The translations under genes and the position numbers were made by a program. A model generated the notes under the pieces. The model was not told the origin of the DNA. It ran no database searches and saw nothing but the letters and a program-made list of their open reading frames with translations. From Mesobacillus jeotgali (GTDB lineage Bacteria; Bacillota; Bacilli; Bacillales; Cytobacillaceae), in assembly GCF_900166585.1 (NCBI RefSeq), contig NZ_FVZC01000009.1, positions 1,685,444-1,749,443 of the forward strand: a stretch of DNA of 64,000 nt, read 5' to 3'. Positions 7,767 to 15,788 of this stretch are shown here, in pieces (position 1 is the first letter of the stretch; each line of letters opens with the position of its first letter).

Positions 7767-8348
7767 TTAGAGCTTTTTTCCGTGGCTTGACCTGTCTTCT
7801 TCTACAGCTCTATTGAGTTCTTCTATATACTCCCTAGTCTCAACTTCCACTTCTTCACGAGAGAATTTGTGCTTATTGGCATTTGCTTTTAAATGAGTGG
7901 AGTCTGTAAATAAAACTCTTCCACCAACCATTTTATGATTAATGGCAAGAAGAACAATTTCATCAAAGATCTCTTGAAAGATGTTTGTATCCTTAAAACG
8001 AGTTCGTCGGTTCCAACTGATCGTTGAATGATCCGGAACCGGGTCAGTGAGCTTCAAGCCAAGGAACCATCGGTAAGCTACATTTGTCTGGACTTCACGT
8101 TCTAATTGCCGTTCCGAACGGATGCCATAAAAGTAACCAATGAACATCATCTTAAATAGCATAATCGGATCCGAAGGACGCCCATTATTCTCTGAATAGA
8201 AGGGACGGACTTTCTCCCCGATAAAAGAAAAATCAATGTACTTATCAACCTTTCTTAGATGATGATCCTCGGGGACCAAGTCTTCAATAAAAACAAATTC
8301 AGCTTCATTTTGTGATTCTCTTTTCGGTTTGAACATCCAATCCACCAT
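7767..8348 (-). CDS. IS1182-type transposase, N-terminal frame (copy 2)
   Basis: A 193-codon frame matching the copy 1 N-terminal domain, with [13 protein letters not shown] near the end. The ATG follows an A-rich stretch downstream of AACGCGGTGAATTG, which is conserved in both copies and may be part of the element end. It ends in TAA just after AAAAAAG. Confidence 0.85.
   Translation of the reverse strand: MVDWMFKPKRESQNEAEFVFIEDLVPEDHHLRKVDKYIDFSFIGEKVRPFYSENNGRPSDPIMLFKMMFIGYFYGIRSERQLEREVQTNVAYRWFLGLKLTDPVPDHSTISWNRRTRFKDTNIFQEIFDEIVLLAINHKMVGGRVLFTDSTHLKANANKHKFSREEVEVETREYIEELNRAVEEDRSSHGKKL
7773..7779 (-). other. Candidate -1 programmed frameshift site (copy 2)
   Basis: A_AAA_AAG occurs in the same register as in copy 1, with the same short tail to the stop codon. 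Conservation between diverged copies argues for selection. Confidence 0.7.
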
Positions 8349-8484
8349 CCTAGGTATTGTTAGTTATATTATACCAAATTAACGCGGTGAATTGATGAAG
8401 TTAAATGATAAAAATTAAGGCCGTCGAGAGTTTCTCGACAGCCTGAGAACAGCCATTCAGGCTGTTCTGTTTTTCATTATTGAT

Positions 8485-9228
8485 TTATTTACCGATGAAC
8501 ATTTGAGTCCAATAGTTGCCGTTTGCTACATGTCCTACACCGATGTGAGTATAGCTAGAGTTAAGAATATTAGCACGGTGGCCTGAGCTGTTCATCCACG
8601 CTTTAACTACCTCTTCTGGAGTAGGCTGTCCCATAGCGATGTTCTCACCTGCAGAGCGATAAGAGATGCCGAATTTTTTCATCATATCAAAAGGTGATCC
8701 ATAAGTTGGGCTTGTATGGCTGAAATATCCTTTGCTTTGCATGTCACGAGATTTTTCCCTGGCAACTTTGCTCAATTCTGTATCAAGTGAAAGTGGTTTT
8801 AATCCGTTTTTTGCTCTTTCCTGATTCGTAAGCTCTACTACTTTTTGTTCATATGCGCTAACAGCAGATGATACAGGAGCTTTTGCTGGCGCCTGTGTTG
8901 TTGTTTTTGCTGGTGCCTGTGCTGTTGATTTCGCTGGTGCTGGTGCTGGAGCTTTTGCTGGCGCCTTTACAGGTGCTTGGACATTTTTAGTTTCAGGTGC
9001 TTTTACTTGCTTTTGGCTATTAGACTGAATTGGCGCTTGTTTCCAAGCGAATTGGTAATTCTTGAAATACTTTTGAAGAATAGAATCCATATTTAGATCA
9101 CTAACATTTCCGCTTTGGTAATAATACACTTTTGTCTGAATAGTTGAAGCATCTGCCTTATCCATGAATGGATTTGCAGTGAATAGAGCTGCAGCTGCTG
9201 CGATTGAAAGAATCATAGTTTTCTTCAT
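8485..9228 (-). CDS. Secreted CAP-domain protein (YkwD-like)
   Basis: A 247-residue exported protein. Residues 1-27 form a signal peptide (KKT, hydrophobic core, ADA). Residues 75-120 are a low-complexity Ala/Pro/Lys linker, probably extended in the cell wall. Residues 128-247 are a CAP/SCP domain with the conserved HTSP, AGENIAMG and SGHRANIL motifs. CAP proteins in Bacillus are surface proteins of unclear function. GGGAGG lies 9 bases before the ATG. Downstream, the IS copy 2 end hairpin may act as its terminator. Confidence 0.9.
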   Translation of the reverse strand: MKKTMILSIAAAAALFTANPFMDKADASTIQTKVYYYQSGNVSDLNMDSILQKYFKNYQFAWKQAPIQSNSQKQVKAPETKNVQAPVKAPAKAPAPAPAKSTAQAPAKTTTQAPAKAPVSSAVSAYEQKVVELTNQERAKNGLKPLSLDTELSKVAREKSRDMQSKGYFSHTSPTYGSPFDMMKKFGISYRSAGENIAMGQPTPEEVVKAWMNSSGHRANILNSSYTHIGVGHVANGNYWTQMFIGK

Positions 9229-9557
9229 TCTCGAATTCCTCCCGAAAAATTAATTTATCTAACTCTTGCAAACTCATCATAACATGGGTTTTTTGTAATA
9301 AACCTGGTTTTTACTGGAAATAATATTATTCTATAAAAATATTATATGTATAATTTTCCTGGAGCAGATGTTTAAAGGCTTTTTAGAGTTTTCTTTACGT
9401 GATTCAATTTTCCAATTAGCTATATAAAAACCAGCGGCTCCACAAATAGGAAATACAAACATATTGACAGCTTTTTTATTAGGCTTGGTTCTTTACTTTC
9501 ATTTCGTCTACATTACAAAAATTAAAAGAATTACACTGATTTTGTAATGATTAGACC
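9229..9557. other. Intergenic region without a recognisable gene
   Basis: AT-rich DNA between the CAP gene and the FixH-like gene. The part next to the CAP start should hold its promoter (a TATGAT hexamer is present). Only frames under 20 codons were seen and none is convincing. Confidence 0.6.
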
Positions 9558-9585
9558 AAAAAAAAAGCGGCTAGTCGCCGCTTTT
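9558..9585 (-). terminator. Terminator of the FixH-like gene
   Basis: AAAGCGGC and GCCGCTTT form an 8-bp stem with a 5-base loop; on the minus strand it is followed by nine T residues. Confidence 0.9.
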
Positions 9586-9588
9586 GAA

Positions 9589-10059
9589 TCAATGTCCATT
9601 ATGCTCTGTATTATTTTCATCAGCCTCGTTCTTCTTTTCCGACCCGGTTGAACTTCCATTCTCTGGTTCGCTTGGATTGCCGACTATAAATTCTATTTTG
9701 GGCATGCTGTGCATGCGTCTAGCCGTTACATGAGAAATAATATAGTAGGTTCCTTCTTCTTCAAATGATTTCTTCAACCGATAAATTCCTTTTCCCGCAT
9801 GCTCTGCAGCTATTTTTTCATGTTTTTCTGCCTGAGAGCGCCACACTTCAAATTTAACCTCTTCTGCATCCTCCACTTCTTCAGAACCATAAGTAACCTT
9901 AGCTTCGAAGGTGATTTCTTCATTTTTTTCTGTTTTCTCAGGATTGGCAGTAAGCTCGACATTTAAAAACTGTGGCTCTTCTTCGGCAGATTCCTTTGTG
10001 CATGCAGTTGCAAATAAACCTAACAACATAACCAAAAATGTGATCATGAATTGTTTCAT
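9589..10059 (-). CDS. FixH/YtkA-like lipoprotein
   Basis: A 156-residue lipoprotein. The signal peptide ends in a lipobox (FATAC, Cys20), so the mature protein is anchored on the outer face of the membrane. Residues 32-126 form a YtkA-like beta-sandwich (LTANPEKTEKNEEITFEAKV...). The tail is rich in Glu, Asn, Ser and His and ends in EHNGH, which could bind metal. Function in the family is not settled. AAGGGG lies 8 bases before the ATG. It is followed by a strong terminator and lies just downstream of a histidine kinase operon. Confidence 0.75.
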   Translation of the reverse strand: MKQFMITFLVMLLGLFATACTKESAEEEPQFLNVELTANPEKTEKNEEITFEAKVTYGSEEVEDAEEVKFEVWRSQAEKHEKIAAEHAGKGIYRLKKSFEEEGTYYIISHVTARRMHSMPKIEFIVGNPSEPENGSSTGSEKKNEADENNTEHNGH

Positions 10060-10157
10060 TCGATTTTACCCCTTAATTAATAACAAAATAGTGTTAACCT
10101 AGCTTTTAATTGTGTTGAAATTAACAAGCAATCTTATGATAGGTGATATTGTGTTTA

Positions 10158-11558
10158 TCATTCTACAATCGGAAAATAGAGTTTGACTGAAGTACCTTTC
10201 CCTAAACTGCTCTCAATTTCCATCTTTCCATTATGAAGCTTTACTAATTTATCGACAATCGCAAGTCCAAGCCCCGTTCCACCGTCTGCTCTTGACCTTG
10301 CCTTATTCACTCTATAAAAGCGTTCAGTGAGTTTCGCGATATCTTCTTTCGGAATTCCTATCCCTGTATCTGCAATTTCGACTTTACAGCCATCGGCATG
10401 TTTGGTAAGGATAATAGAAATGGTCCCGCCTTTTTTTGTATAGCGGATAGAATTGTCGATGATGTTCTGGAATATTTGTTCCATTCTTCCTTCATCTCCA
10501 TTAATGATAACATCCGGATCCAGATCAAGAGACAGACCGATGTTCTTTTCTTTTAATGCCGGACCATATTTAACGATAAAATCATCAATGTGCTGTGACA
10601 GCGGAAATGGATGTTTAATCAGTCGATACTCATCGGCATCCAGTCTCGACAGGTCCAATAAGTCCTCCACGATTTTAACCATCCTGACAGATTCCCTGTT
10701 AATTAGTTTCAGGTATTTATTTTTTTCATCAGGATCTTTAATCATACCTGTTTCCATAGCTTCGCTGTAGCCTTTTATATAGCTGATCGGGGTCCTTAGT
10801 TCATGTGAAACATCGGCAAGGAACTCACGCTTTTTTTCATCTTCTTTTTGCACGGACTCTGACATATGGTTGAATGCCTTGGCAAGTTGGCCGATTTCAT
10901 CATTAGAATCAATATCCACGCGGGCAGAATAATCACCTCCAGATACTTTATCAGCTGCCTGCTTCATGGCCGCCAGGGGCCTGGTTAGTCTGTGAAGCAT
11001 CTTAAATCCAAGGAACGCAGCTATTATGATAAATAGGACGCCTCCTACGAGCCATAGAAATGAAAAATCGACGGTGAGTTCAGATATTTTAGCTAGCGGT
11101 ACGTATAAGTATATTATTCCTTCAAGCCTGCTGTTATCGAGGAGCGGAATAGCTACTGCAAGTATTTTCCTGCCGAATCTCTCCTCAAAACCTGATTTCA
11201 GTACAGGTTCACCTTTCAGGAGCTGGTCCCGTTCTTCCTTTCCAATCAGGGTCTCATAATCAATTGAATATGGAAGGCATGCACTTAACTCTTTCGGATT
11301 GCTGACAAGGAAGACCTCTGATTCTGATTTTTCGTTATACCATTCCACCTGCTGTTTTAACTCATCCGTTACTGCTCCGCCTGTGTAATCGCTGGCAAGC
11401 CGGTTTCCTTCTTCTAATAATGACTCTTCGACAATATCAACATACAGCTTCTCATAGAAGAGATAAGATAAAAAATACGAATATAATACGGTAATCAAGA
11501 TTGCAGCAGTTACCGTCAGCCATAGTTTTTTAAACAGGCTATCCGAAAAAGGGATCAT
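10158..11558 (-). CDS. Sensor histidine kinase, HAMP type
   Basis: A 466-residue membrane kinase. TM1 is at about residues 12-34, an extracellular sensor loop at 35-165, TM2 at 166-187 and HAMP at 188-240. The phospho-acceptor H252 sits in DVSHELRTP, followed by the N box (NIIDN, 365-369), DTGIG (397-401) and GTGLGL (427-432). It should phosphorylate the response regulator encoded just upstream; their genes overlap by ATGA. The signal is unknown. The co-transcribed beta-propeller lipoprotein suggests an envelope-related stimulus, which is inference. Confidence 0.9.
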   Translation of the reverse strand: MIPFSDSLFKKLWLTVTAAILITVLYSYFLSYLFYEKLYVDIVEESLLEEGNRLASDYTGGAVTDELKQQVEWYNEKSESEVFLVSNPKELSACLPYSIDYETLIGKEERDQLLKGEPVLKSGFEERFGRKILAVAIPLLDNSRLEGIIYLYVPLAKISELTVDFSFLWLVGGVLFIIIAAFLGFKMLHRLTRPLAAMKQAADKVSGGDYSARVDIDSNDEIGQLAKAFNHMSESVQKEDEKKREFLADVSHELRTPISYIKGYSEAMETGMIKDPDEKNKYLKLINRESVRMVKIVEDLLDLSRLDADEYRLIKHPFPLSQHIDDFIVKYGPALKEKNIGLSLDLDPDVIINGDEGRMEQIFQNIIDNSIRYTKKGGTISIILTKHADGCKVEIADTGIGIPKEDIAKLTERFYRVNKARSRADGGTGLGLAIVDKLVKLHNGKMEIESSLGKGTSVKLYFPIVE

Positions 11559-12235
11559 CCTGCAGGCACCTCAAGTTTATAACCTACACCCCAAATGGTT
11601 TGGATGTAATCTCCTGTACCCAACTTCATCCTCAATGTCTTGATATGGGTGTCCACTGTCCTCAAACTGCCATGGTAATCCATCCCCCATACATATTCAA
11701 GAAGCTGTTCTCTGCTTAAAGCCTGTCCCTGATGCTTGACCAGAAAGACGAGCAGTTCAAATTCTTTGAGTGTTAGCGGTACGATTGCACCTTCTACACT
11801 AACCTTTCTCGCCTTTTTATCAATGTTGATTTTACCAAGAGTTACTGTGTCTTCATCATTTTTAACTAAAGATGTCCTTCTTAATAACGCATTAATTCTC
11901 GCTACAAGCTCACCAGGACTGAACGGCTTGACAATATAATCATCTCCACCAAGCTGGAGTCCTTTCACTTTATCCCATTCTTCACCCTTTGCTGATAAAA
12001 AAATGATCGGCACTTGTGAAAAAGCACGTATTCTCCCGCAAATTGCGAATCCATCCTCAAATGGCATCATTATATCAAGTATGACAAGATCAAATTTTTG
12101 CTCTTGAAGCTTTCTCAATCCTTCCGCTCCATCTCTAGCATGGACACACGAAAAACCTGAGTTCTCCAAATACATTTGCACCAAGTTCCGCATATCTTCT
12201 TCATCATCGATGATTAGTACTTTTACGGGATTCAT
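11555..12235 (-). CDS. OmpR-family response regulator
   Basis: A 226-residue regulator. The receiver domain at 1-120 has the acidic pocket D10-D11, phospho-acceptor D54 (LVILDIMMP) and K103 region (YIVKPF). A winged-helix DNA-binding domain at 130-224 ends in TIWGVGYKLE. It overlaps the lipoprotein gene upstream by 32 bases and the kinase downstream by 4 bases, so the three form one operon. Confidence 0.92.
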   Translation of the reverse strand: MNPVKVLIIDDEEDMRNLVQMYLENSGFSCVHARDGAEGLRKLQEQKFDLVILDIMMPFEDGFAICGRIRAFSQVPIIFLSAKGEEWDKVKGLQLGGDDYIVKPFSPGELVARINALLRRTSLVKNDEDTVTLGKINIDKKARKVSVEGAIVPLTLKEFELLVFLVKHQGQALSREQLLEYVWGMDYHGSLRTVDTHIKTLRMKLGTGDYIQTIWGVGYKLEVPAG

Positions 12236-13205
12236 CCTGTTTTCTCTCCCTTGTAACTATTTGAAATGGACCGTTTCCTACTCTGAATGTTTTTTCTACA
12301 GATAAGCTTCCCGGGTCTATGATATACACCTCGTTGCTGTCATAACCAGCAACAATCAGCTTATGTTCAAAAACTTCAATCTCAAAGGGATTGGCACCTA
12401 CCTTGATTGAATCCTTCTTGGTTCCGTTCCCGCTTAATTTATAGAGCATATTCGACCCGTGACTCAAAACAAAAACAGAGTCCTCATCCTTTATGAAATC
12501 CACCGGCATTACAGGAGCCGGGATTTCCTTTTTTAACTTCCCAGTTTTAAGATCATAAATATGGATACGCTCCTCAATTTCAGTTCCTTTGCCATGCCCG
12601 CCGACCCAAAGTTCATCTTTTTCCGGGCTCATGATAGCCCCGGCTGCTGCAGGATGTATCTCGAATCCGGGGAGCCTCTCTTTATTTTTCAAATCAATAA
12701 TGGTAAGTATCTCATGATTATAACTTATTGCGTAAAGTTTTTTATCGGCCTCAATGAGTGTCAAAGGATCCTTCTCTGCCTGGACCTCCTTCACTTTTTT
12801 TCCGTCCATATCAAAAAAACGGATGCTCTCCATGTTCTGATCCGCAAAGGCTATTTCCGTTCCATTACCAACTAATAAAGCGTTGACGATGCCTTCCCCG
12901 GTTTCCCAGGAATCAATCTTTTTCCCTTCACTTAAAGAATAGAGATCGACCGTCTCCAAGGTTTTTCCATAAAGTAAGAGGGAGTCTCCGTCCGGCAGGA
13001 TCGTCCCGCCTGTATATGGTTGGTCAACCCTCCAATCAGGCAACTTTTCTTGGTTGTCCATATCATAAAAAGAAATGGTCATATCCTTTATGTTGACTGT
13101 CGATATAATAGAAGTATCTTTAGGGATTTGGTCAAATGATTCGAATGAACAGGCAGATAACAAAGCAGTGGCAGCCACGGCTGCTAAAATATAAATCCGC
13201 TTCAT
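12204..13205 (-). CDS. YncE-like beta-propeller lipoprotein
   Basis: A 333-residue lipoprotein with lipobox LLSAC (Cys19). The rest is made of repeated blade-like units such as GNGTEIAFADQNMESIRFF and ANPFEIEVFEHKLIVAGYD, as in YncE/YVTN beta-propellers. It is expected on the outer membrane face as a binding or sensing partner. ATG 13203-13205 is preferred because AAAGGAG lies 7 bases upstream; an ATG seven codons earlier lacks a site. First gene of the operon with the response regulator and kinase. Confidence 0.75.
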   Translation of the reverse strand: MKRIYILAAVAATALLSACSFESFDQIPKDTSIISTVNIKDMTISFYDMDNQEKLPDWRVDQPYTGGTILPDGDSLLLYGKTLETVDLYSLSEGKKIDSWETGEGIVNALLVGNGTEIAFADQNMESIRFFDMDGKKVKEVQAEKDPLTLIEADKKLYAISYNHEILTIIDLKNKERLPGFEIHPAAAGAIMSPEKDELWVGGHGKGTEIEERIHIYDLKTGKLKKEIPAPVMPVDFIKDEDSVFVLSHGSNMLYKLSGNGTKKDSIKVGANPFEIEVFEHKLIVAGYDSNEVYIIDPGSLSVEKTFRVGNGPFQIVTRERKQDESRKSTNHR

Positions 13206-13454
13206 AATTAACTCCTTTTCTCCCACTAGTATCTCACATTATTATATCTCTAATTTGTGATAAATCTATGAAATCGAATGATCCTCAGCAGGTTCTTTAA
13301 TGGTTAAAGTAGTTCGATAACAAAATGCTGAATTTTCAATACTGACTCCCTGTTTACGCCCTTTTTAGAATGTGCTTCGCGATGAATCCCGCACCTCCAA
13401 TCCTGGATACCACAAGCCCCTATTTCTGAAGGAAATAGGAACATAAATCAAAAT

Positions 13455-13476
13455 AGAGACAGCCATAGCTGTCTCT
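13455..13476 (-). terminator. Terminator of the rhodanese operon
   Basis: AGAGACAGC-TATG-GCTGTCTCT on the minus strand, followed by ATTTTGATTT. Confidence 0.75.
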
Positions 13477-13486
13477 AGTGGTATTT

Positions 13487-13780
13487 TTATTCAGTTGGGC
13501 CCTGCCATGTCATCATGCCACCTTGCATATTGATCACATTAAAGCCATAATACTCCAGAAATTGAGTTGCTCTGGAGCTGCGGCCACCTGAGCGGCAAAC
13601 CATTACATATGTTTTGTTTTTGTCGAGCTCATTCATTCGGAACTCTAGAAGTCCTAGCGGTATATGGAGTGCGCCTGGAATTTTCCCCTGGGCTACTTCA
13701 TTTACTTCGCGAACATCAACTACTTCAAATTCATTTAAACTTAATTTATTTTGTACCTCTGTTGGTGTCATCTGTCTCAT
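13487..13780 (-). CDS. Single-domain rhodanese (sulfurtransferase)
   Basis: A 97-residue cytoplasmic rhodanese. The active-site loop VCRSGGRS puts the persulfide-forming Cys at about residue 61; the upstream DVREVNE and the helix GALHIPLG are typical. It would pass sulfane sulfur from persulfide or polysulfide. GGAGG lies 8 bases before the ATG. It is last in a run controlled by a CstR-type sensor, 20 bases after another rhodanese gene. Confidence 0.9.
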   Translation of the reverse strand: MRQMTPTEVQNKLSLNEFEVVDVREVNEVAQGKIPGALHIPLGLLEFRMNELDKNKTYVMVCRSGGRSSRATQFLEYYGFNVINMQGGMMTWQGPTE

Positions 13781-13800
13781 TTTCTATATCCTCCTTATAT

Positions 13801-14166
13801 TTACCAGGCGCTCATGCCGCCCTTTACGTTGGTTACATTTTTAAATCCAGCTTTTTTTAGCATCTTGCTTGCCTGACTGCTCCGCATGCCGCTCTGGCAA
13901 ATGACAACTACATCTTTATCCTGTGAAAGTTCTCCCTTACGGTTTGCCAGCTGCTGGAGCGGAATATTTCTGAACCCCTTAATGTGATTTCCTTTATATT
14001 CTCCTGGTGTCCTTACATCAACGTACTGGATTCCTCCCTGATTTGATTTCAACTGTTCACGCAGTTGCGCTGTCGTGATTTGATTTATACCTTTCGCAGG
14101 AGCGAACCGGGTCCAAAAAAAAGCCACAGCCAGAACTGCAATCAATACATTAATTACTACATCCAT
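13801..14166 (-). CDS. Membrane-anchored rhodanese
   Basis: A protein of about 121 residues with one N-terminal hydrophobic segment (about residues 2-20) and a rhodanese domain with active Cys in VICQSGMRSS. The start is set at an ATG with GAGG 8 bases upstream; two earlier in-frame starts (GTG 14175, ATG 14169) are possible. Its promoter region carries the palindrome TACCCATATGGGTA, matching control by the CstR-like repressor encoded upstream. Confidence 0.85.
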   Translation of the reverse strand: MDVVINVLIAVLAVAFFWTRFAPAKGINQITTAQLREQLKSNQGGIQYVDVRTPGEYKGNHIKGFRNIPLQQLANRKGELSQDKDVVVICQSGMRSSQASKMLKKAGFKNVTNVKGGMSAW

Positions 14167-14218
14167 CATTTGCACCTCTAATTACTTTATAGTTAATCTC
14201 CTTACACACGAACTATAT

Positions 14219-14260
14219 TACCCATATGGGTATTTTAAGTGGCGAAAAAGAACTTGTCAA
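14219..14260 (-). promoter_or_regulatory. Sigma-A promoter with a CsoR/CstR-type operator
   Basis: On the minus strand TTGACA (14255-14260) and TAAAAT (14232-14237) are 17 bases apart. The perfect 14-bp palindrome TACCCATATGGGTA (14219-14232) overlaps the -10 box and start point, so a bound repressor would block transcription of the two rhodanese genes. Confidence 0.8.
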
Positions 14261-14274
14261 GAATAGAAATTTGA

Positions 14275-14538
14275 TTATTTTCTGCTCTTGACAAGCAGTT
14301 CAACGGCATCATTAACAGCCTTCGATGTTTCCCGGCCTTCATGCAAATCGTTGATCAGGCACTGCTCAAGATTCTTGCTCACTATCAGGGCAATTGTCCG
14401 GTCGACCGCAGATCGGATAGCTGAGAGCTGAGTCACAACCGATTTGCATTCTTCCTGTTCTTCCAGCATTCGCAAGCTGCCCCTCACCTGTCCCTCGATT
14501 CTTTTTAGGCGATTGACCACTTCTTTATTGTACTCCAC
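14275..14538 (-). CDS. CstR-like persulfide-sensing repressor (CsoR/RcnR family)
   Basis: An 87-residue all-helical DUF156 repressor. It has Cys31 and Cys60, the pair used by CstR to form a di- or trisulfide link between subunits. The copper-binding His of CsoR, four residues before the second Cys, is Asn56 here. That favours sulfur sensing over copper sensing. The start is GTG, with AGGAGG 8 bases upstream. It lies between rhodanese-like genes, as cst regulators do, and palindromic operators stand before both transcription units. Confidence 0.88.
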   Translation of the reverse strand: MEYNKEVVNRLKRIEGQVRGSLRMLEEQEECKSVVTQLSAIRSAVDRTIALIVSKNLEQCLINDLHEGRETSKAVNDAVELLVKSRK

Positions 14539-14550
14539 TTTAGCCGCCTC

Positions 14551-14877
14551 CTATTGTGATGGTCCAGTAATGGTATAACCTTTGATATTATAACCATACT
14601 TCTTCAACAATCTTGCTCCAAAGTTCTTTTCTATTTCATTGGATGCAATGATGACAATCTGTTCTTTCGGAATTTCCTTTATATATCTTTTTAAATACCC
14701 ACACGGGATATTAATGGCTCCAGTGACAGGATTTTTAGCGGAATCCTGGTAATCTCTGAGATCCACAAATACTGCATCATGATCAAGACCCTTTACGGCC
14801 TGGAGATTCCTAACAGGTACATAGCGGTTGAAAATTAAGGTGACCAAAAGGAGAATGATGATAATACTAGTTAGCAA
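14551..14877 (-). CDS. Membrane-anchored rhodanese-like protein lacking the catalytic Cys
   Basis: A 108-residue protein with an N-terminal membrane segment (about residues 3-18) and a rhodanese fold (VFVDLRDYQDS, GAINIPCGYL). The loop expected to hold the catalytic Cys reads IIASNEIEKNFGARLL and has none; its only Cys is in IPCG. It may bind rather than transfer sulfur. The start is TTG, with AGAGGTG 8 bases upstream. It leads the unit containing cstR, 12 bases before that gene. Confidence 0.75.
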   Translation of the reverse strand: MLTSIIIILLLVTLIFNRYVPVRNLQAVKGLDHDAVFVDLRDYQDSAKNPVTGAINIPCGYLKRYIKEIPKEQIVIIASNEIEKNFGARLLKKYGYNIKGYTITGPSQ

Positions 14878-14927
14878 CTACACTTCACCTCTTAATGAAT
14901 CTGTTCATTACTGAACTTATAATACAG

Positions 14928-14956
14928 ATTATATACCATAAGGGGTATAAAATCAA
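14928..14956 (-). promoter_or_regulatory. Sigma-A promoter with an internal CstR-type operator
   Basis: TTGATT (14951-14956) and TATAAT (14928-14933) are 17 bases apart on the minus strand. The inverted repeat TATACC-N6-GGTATA (14932-14949) fills the spacer. It serves the rhodanese-like gene and cstR, implying autoregulation. Confidence 0.8.
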
Positions 14957-15085
14957 GTGTGAAGATTTTTTTCTCAGTAAAGAAAGAAAAATCCCATCCT
15001 TCTTTCTGGCTCAGTAACAAAACCATATTATACTCTTATAAGAGAGGATTCTCTATCCTTTTGCTCTTCATGGAAGTCTATTCCC

Positions 15086-15370
15086 TTAGTTTCCCTCACA
15101 CTGCTGGATTGCTTCTGCCAATTCCAAATGAATTTGGATTAACGCTGTTTTGCTTTCACATGCCAAGGATGATTCGATCACTCTTTTTGTGGCCAGGTAA
15201 TATTTTTCTTTTAAAGGTCTTCTAGCCCTCGGATGGGAGTTTTCATCTTTTAAATCCCTGAGTATGGCATCTCTAAGTGTCTCTTCTGGATTATTACAGG
15301 AATCAAGTCTTCGATTGTTCCAAATCAACCTATATTCATTAAGTAACTTTTCATACTCTATCGATTGCAT
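15086..15370 (-). CDS. Hypothetical helical protein, 94 aa
   Basis: A soluble, charged, mostly helical protein with segments YEKLLNEYRLIWNNRRLD and ALIQIHLELAEAIQQCEGN. No family is recognised. AGGAGG is 7 bases before the ATG (a TTG one codon earlier is less well placed). It stands alone upstream of the cst promoter; no terminator was seen. Confidence 0.65.
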   Translation of the reverse strand: MQSIEYEKLLNEYRLIWNNRRLDSCNNPEETLRDAILRDLKDENSHPRARRPLKEKYYLATKRVIESSLACESKTALIQIHLELAEAIQQCEGN

Positions 15371-15480
15371 CAATATGCCTCCTGTAAAAATTTAAGTCTT
15401 TAAGCCCCACTTTGTATATTTACATAATTTTGCACGACAATGCAAAAAATAAAAATAAATTACTAAAAAGGAGATTACTT

Positions 15481-15720
15481 ATGACAAAGCCTTATCGTTG
15501 CCCAAATTGCAAAACAAACCGGACAAGGTTCAATATGATCTCACAGGTTCCTCAGCCTGTAAAATTAAATCCACAATCAGGTGAAATTGTAGAACAGTAT
15601 ACCAATGACCAATTAGACCCATTCCACCTTCCATATAGAGGGCCGGAATTAAAAATCCAATGTGCAGCCTGCGGACTTGTTGAAGATGAAAAAACTTTTG
15701 CCAAATTTGGAGAAAGTTAA
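15481..15720 (+). CDS. Small zinc-ribbon protein
   Basis: A 79-residue protein with two CxxC pairs, CPNC at residues 7-10 and CAAC at about 62-65, which should bind one zinc ion. The middle (residues 20-55) is Pro- and Asn-rich. Function is not known. AAAGGAG lies before the ATG. It is plus-strand and shares a terminator with the convergent gene downstream. Confidence 0.75.
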   Translation: MTKPYRCPNCKTNRTRFNMISQVPQPVKLNPQSGEIVEQYTNDQLDPFHLPYRGPELKIQCAACGLVEDEKTFAKFGES

Positions 15721-15759
15721 TACTCGAGCGTTAAAATCTCTGGCGCATAAAGAACAAGT

Positions 15760-15788
15760 AAAAGCTTGAGAATGCCTCTCAAGCTTTT
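15760..15788. terminator. Bidirectional terminator
   Basis: AAAAGCTTGAGA and TCTCAAGCTTTT form a perfect 12-bp stem with a 5-base loop between two convergent genes. Confidence 0.85.

Larger units (their letters stand above)
6854..8445 (-). mobile_element. IS1182-family insertion sequence, copy 2
   Basis: This is the same organisation as copy 1, in the same orientation and directly adjoining it. The proteins are about 95% identical but DNA differences, mostly synonymous, are spread throughout, so this is not a fresh tandem duplication. Both outer sides and the junction carry ACAGCCATTCAGGCTGT. The right side has the GTCGAGAGTTTCTCGAC hairpin, which also may terminate the neighbouring minus-strand CAP gene. 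Exact borders are uncertain. Confidence 0.7.

Noticed and set aside
5396..8348. Transposases as pseudogenes due to frameshift
   Set aside because: Both diverged copies break at the same slippery heptamer with intact frames on each side, so programmed frameshifting is more likely.
5261..8465. Recent tandem duplication or assembly artefact of one IS
   Set aside because: The copies differ at many sites, mostly silent, so they are distinct elements.
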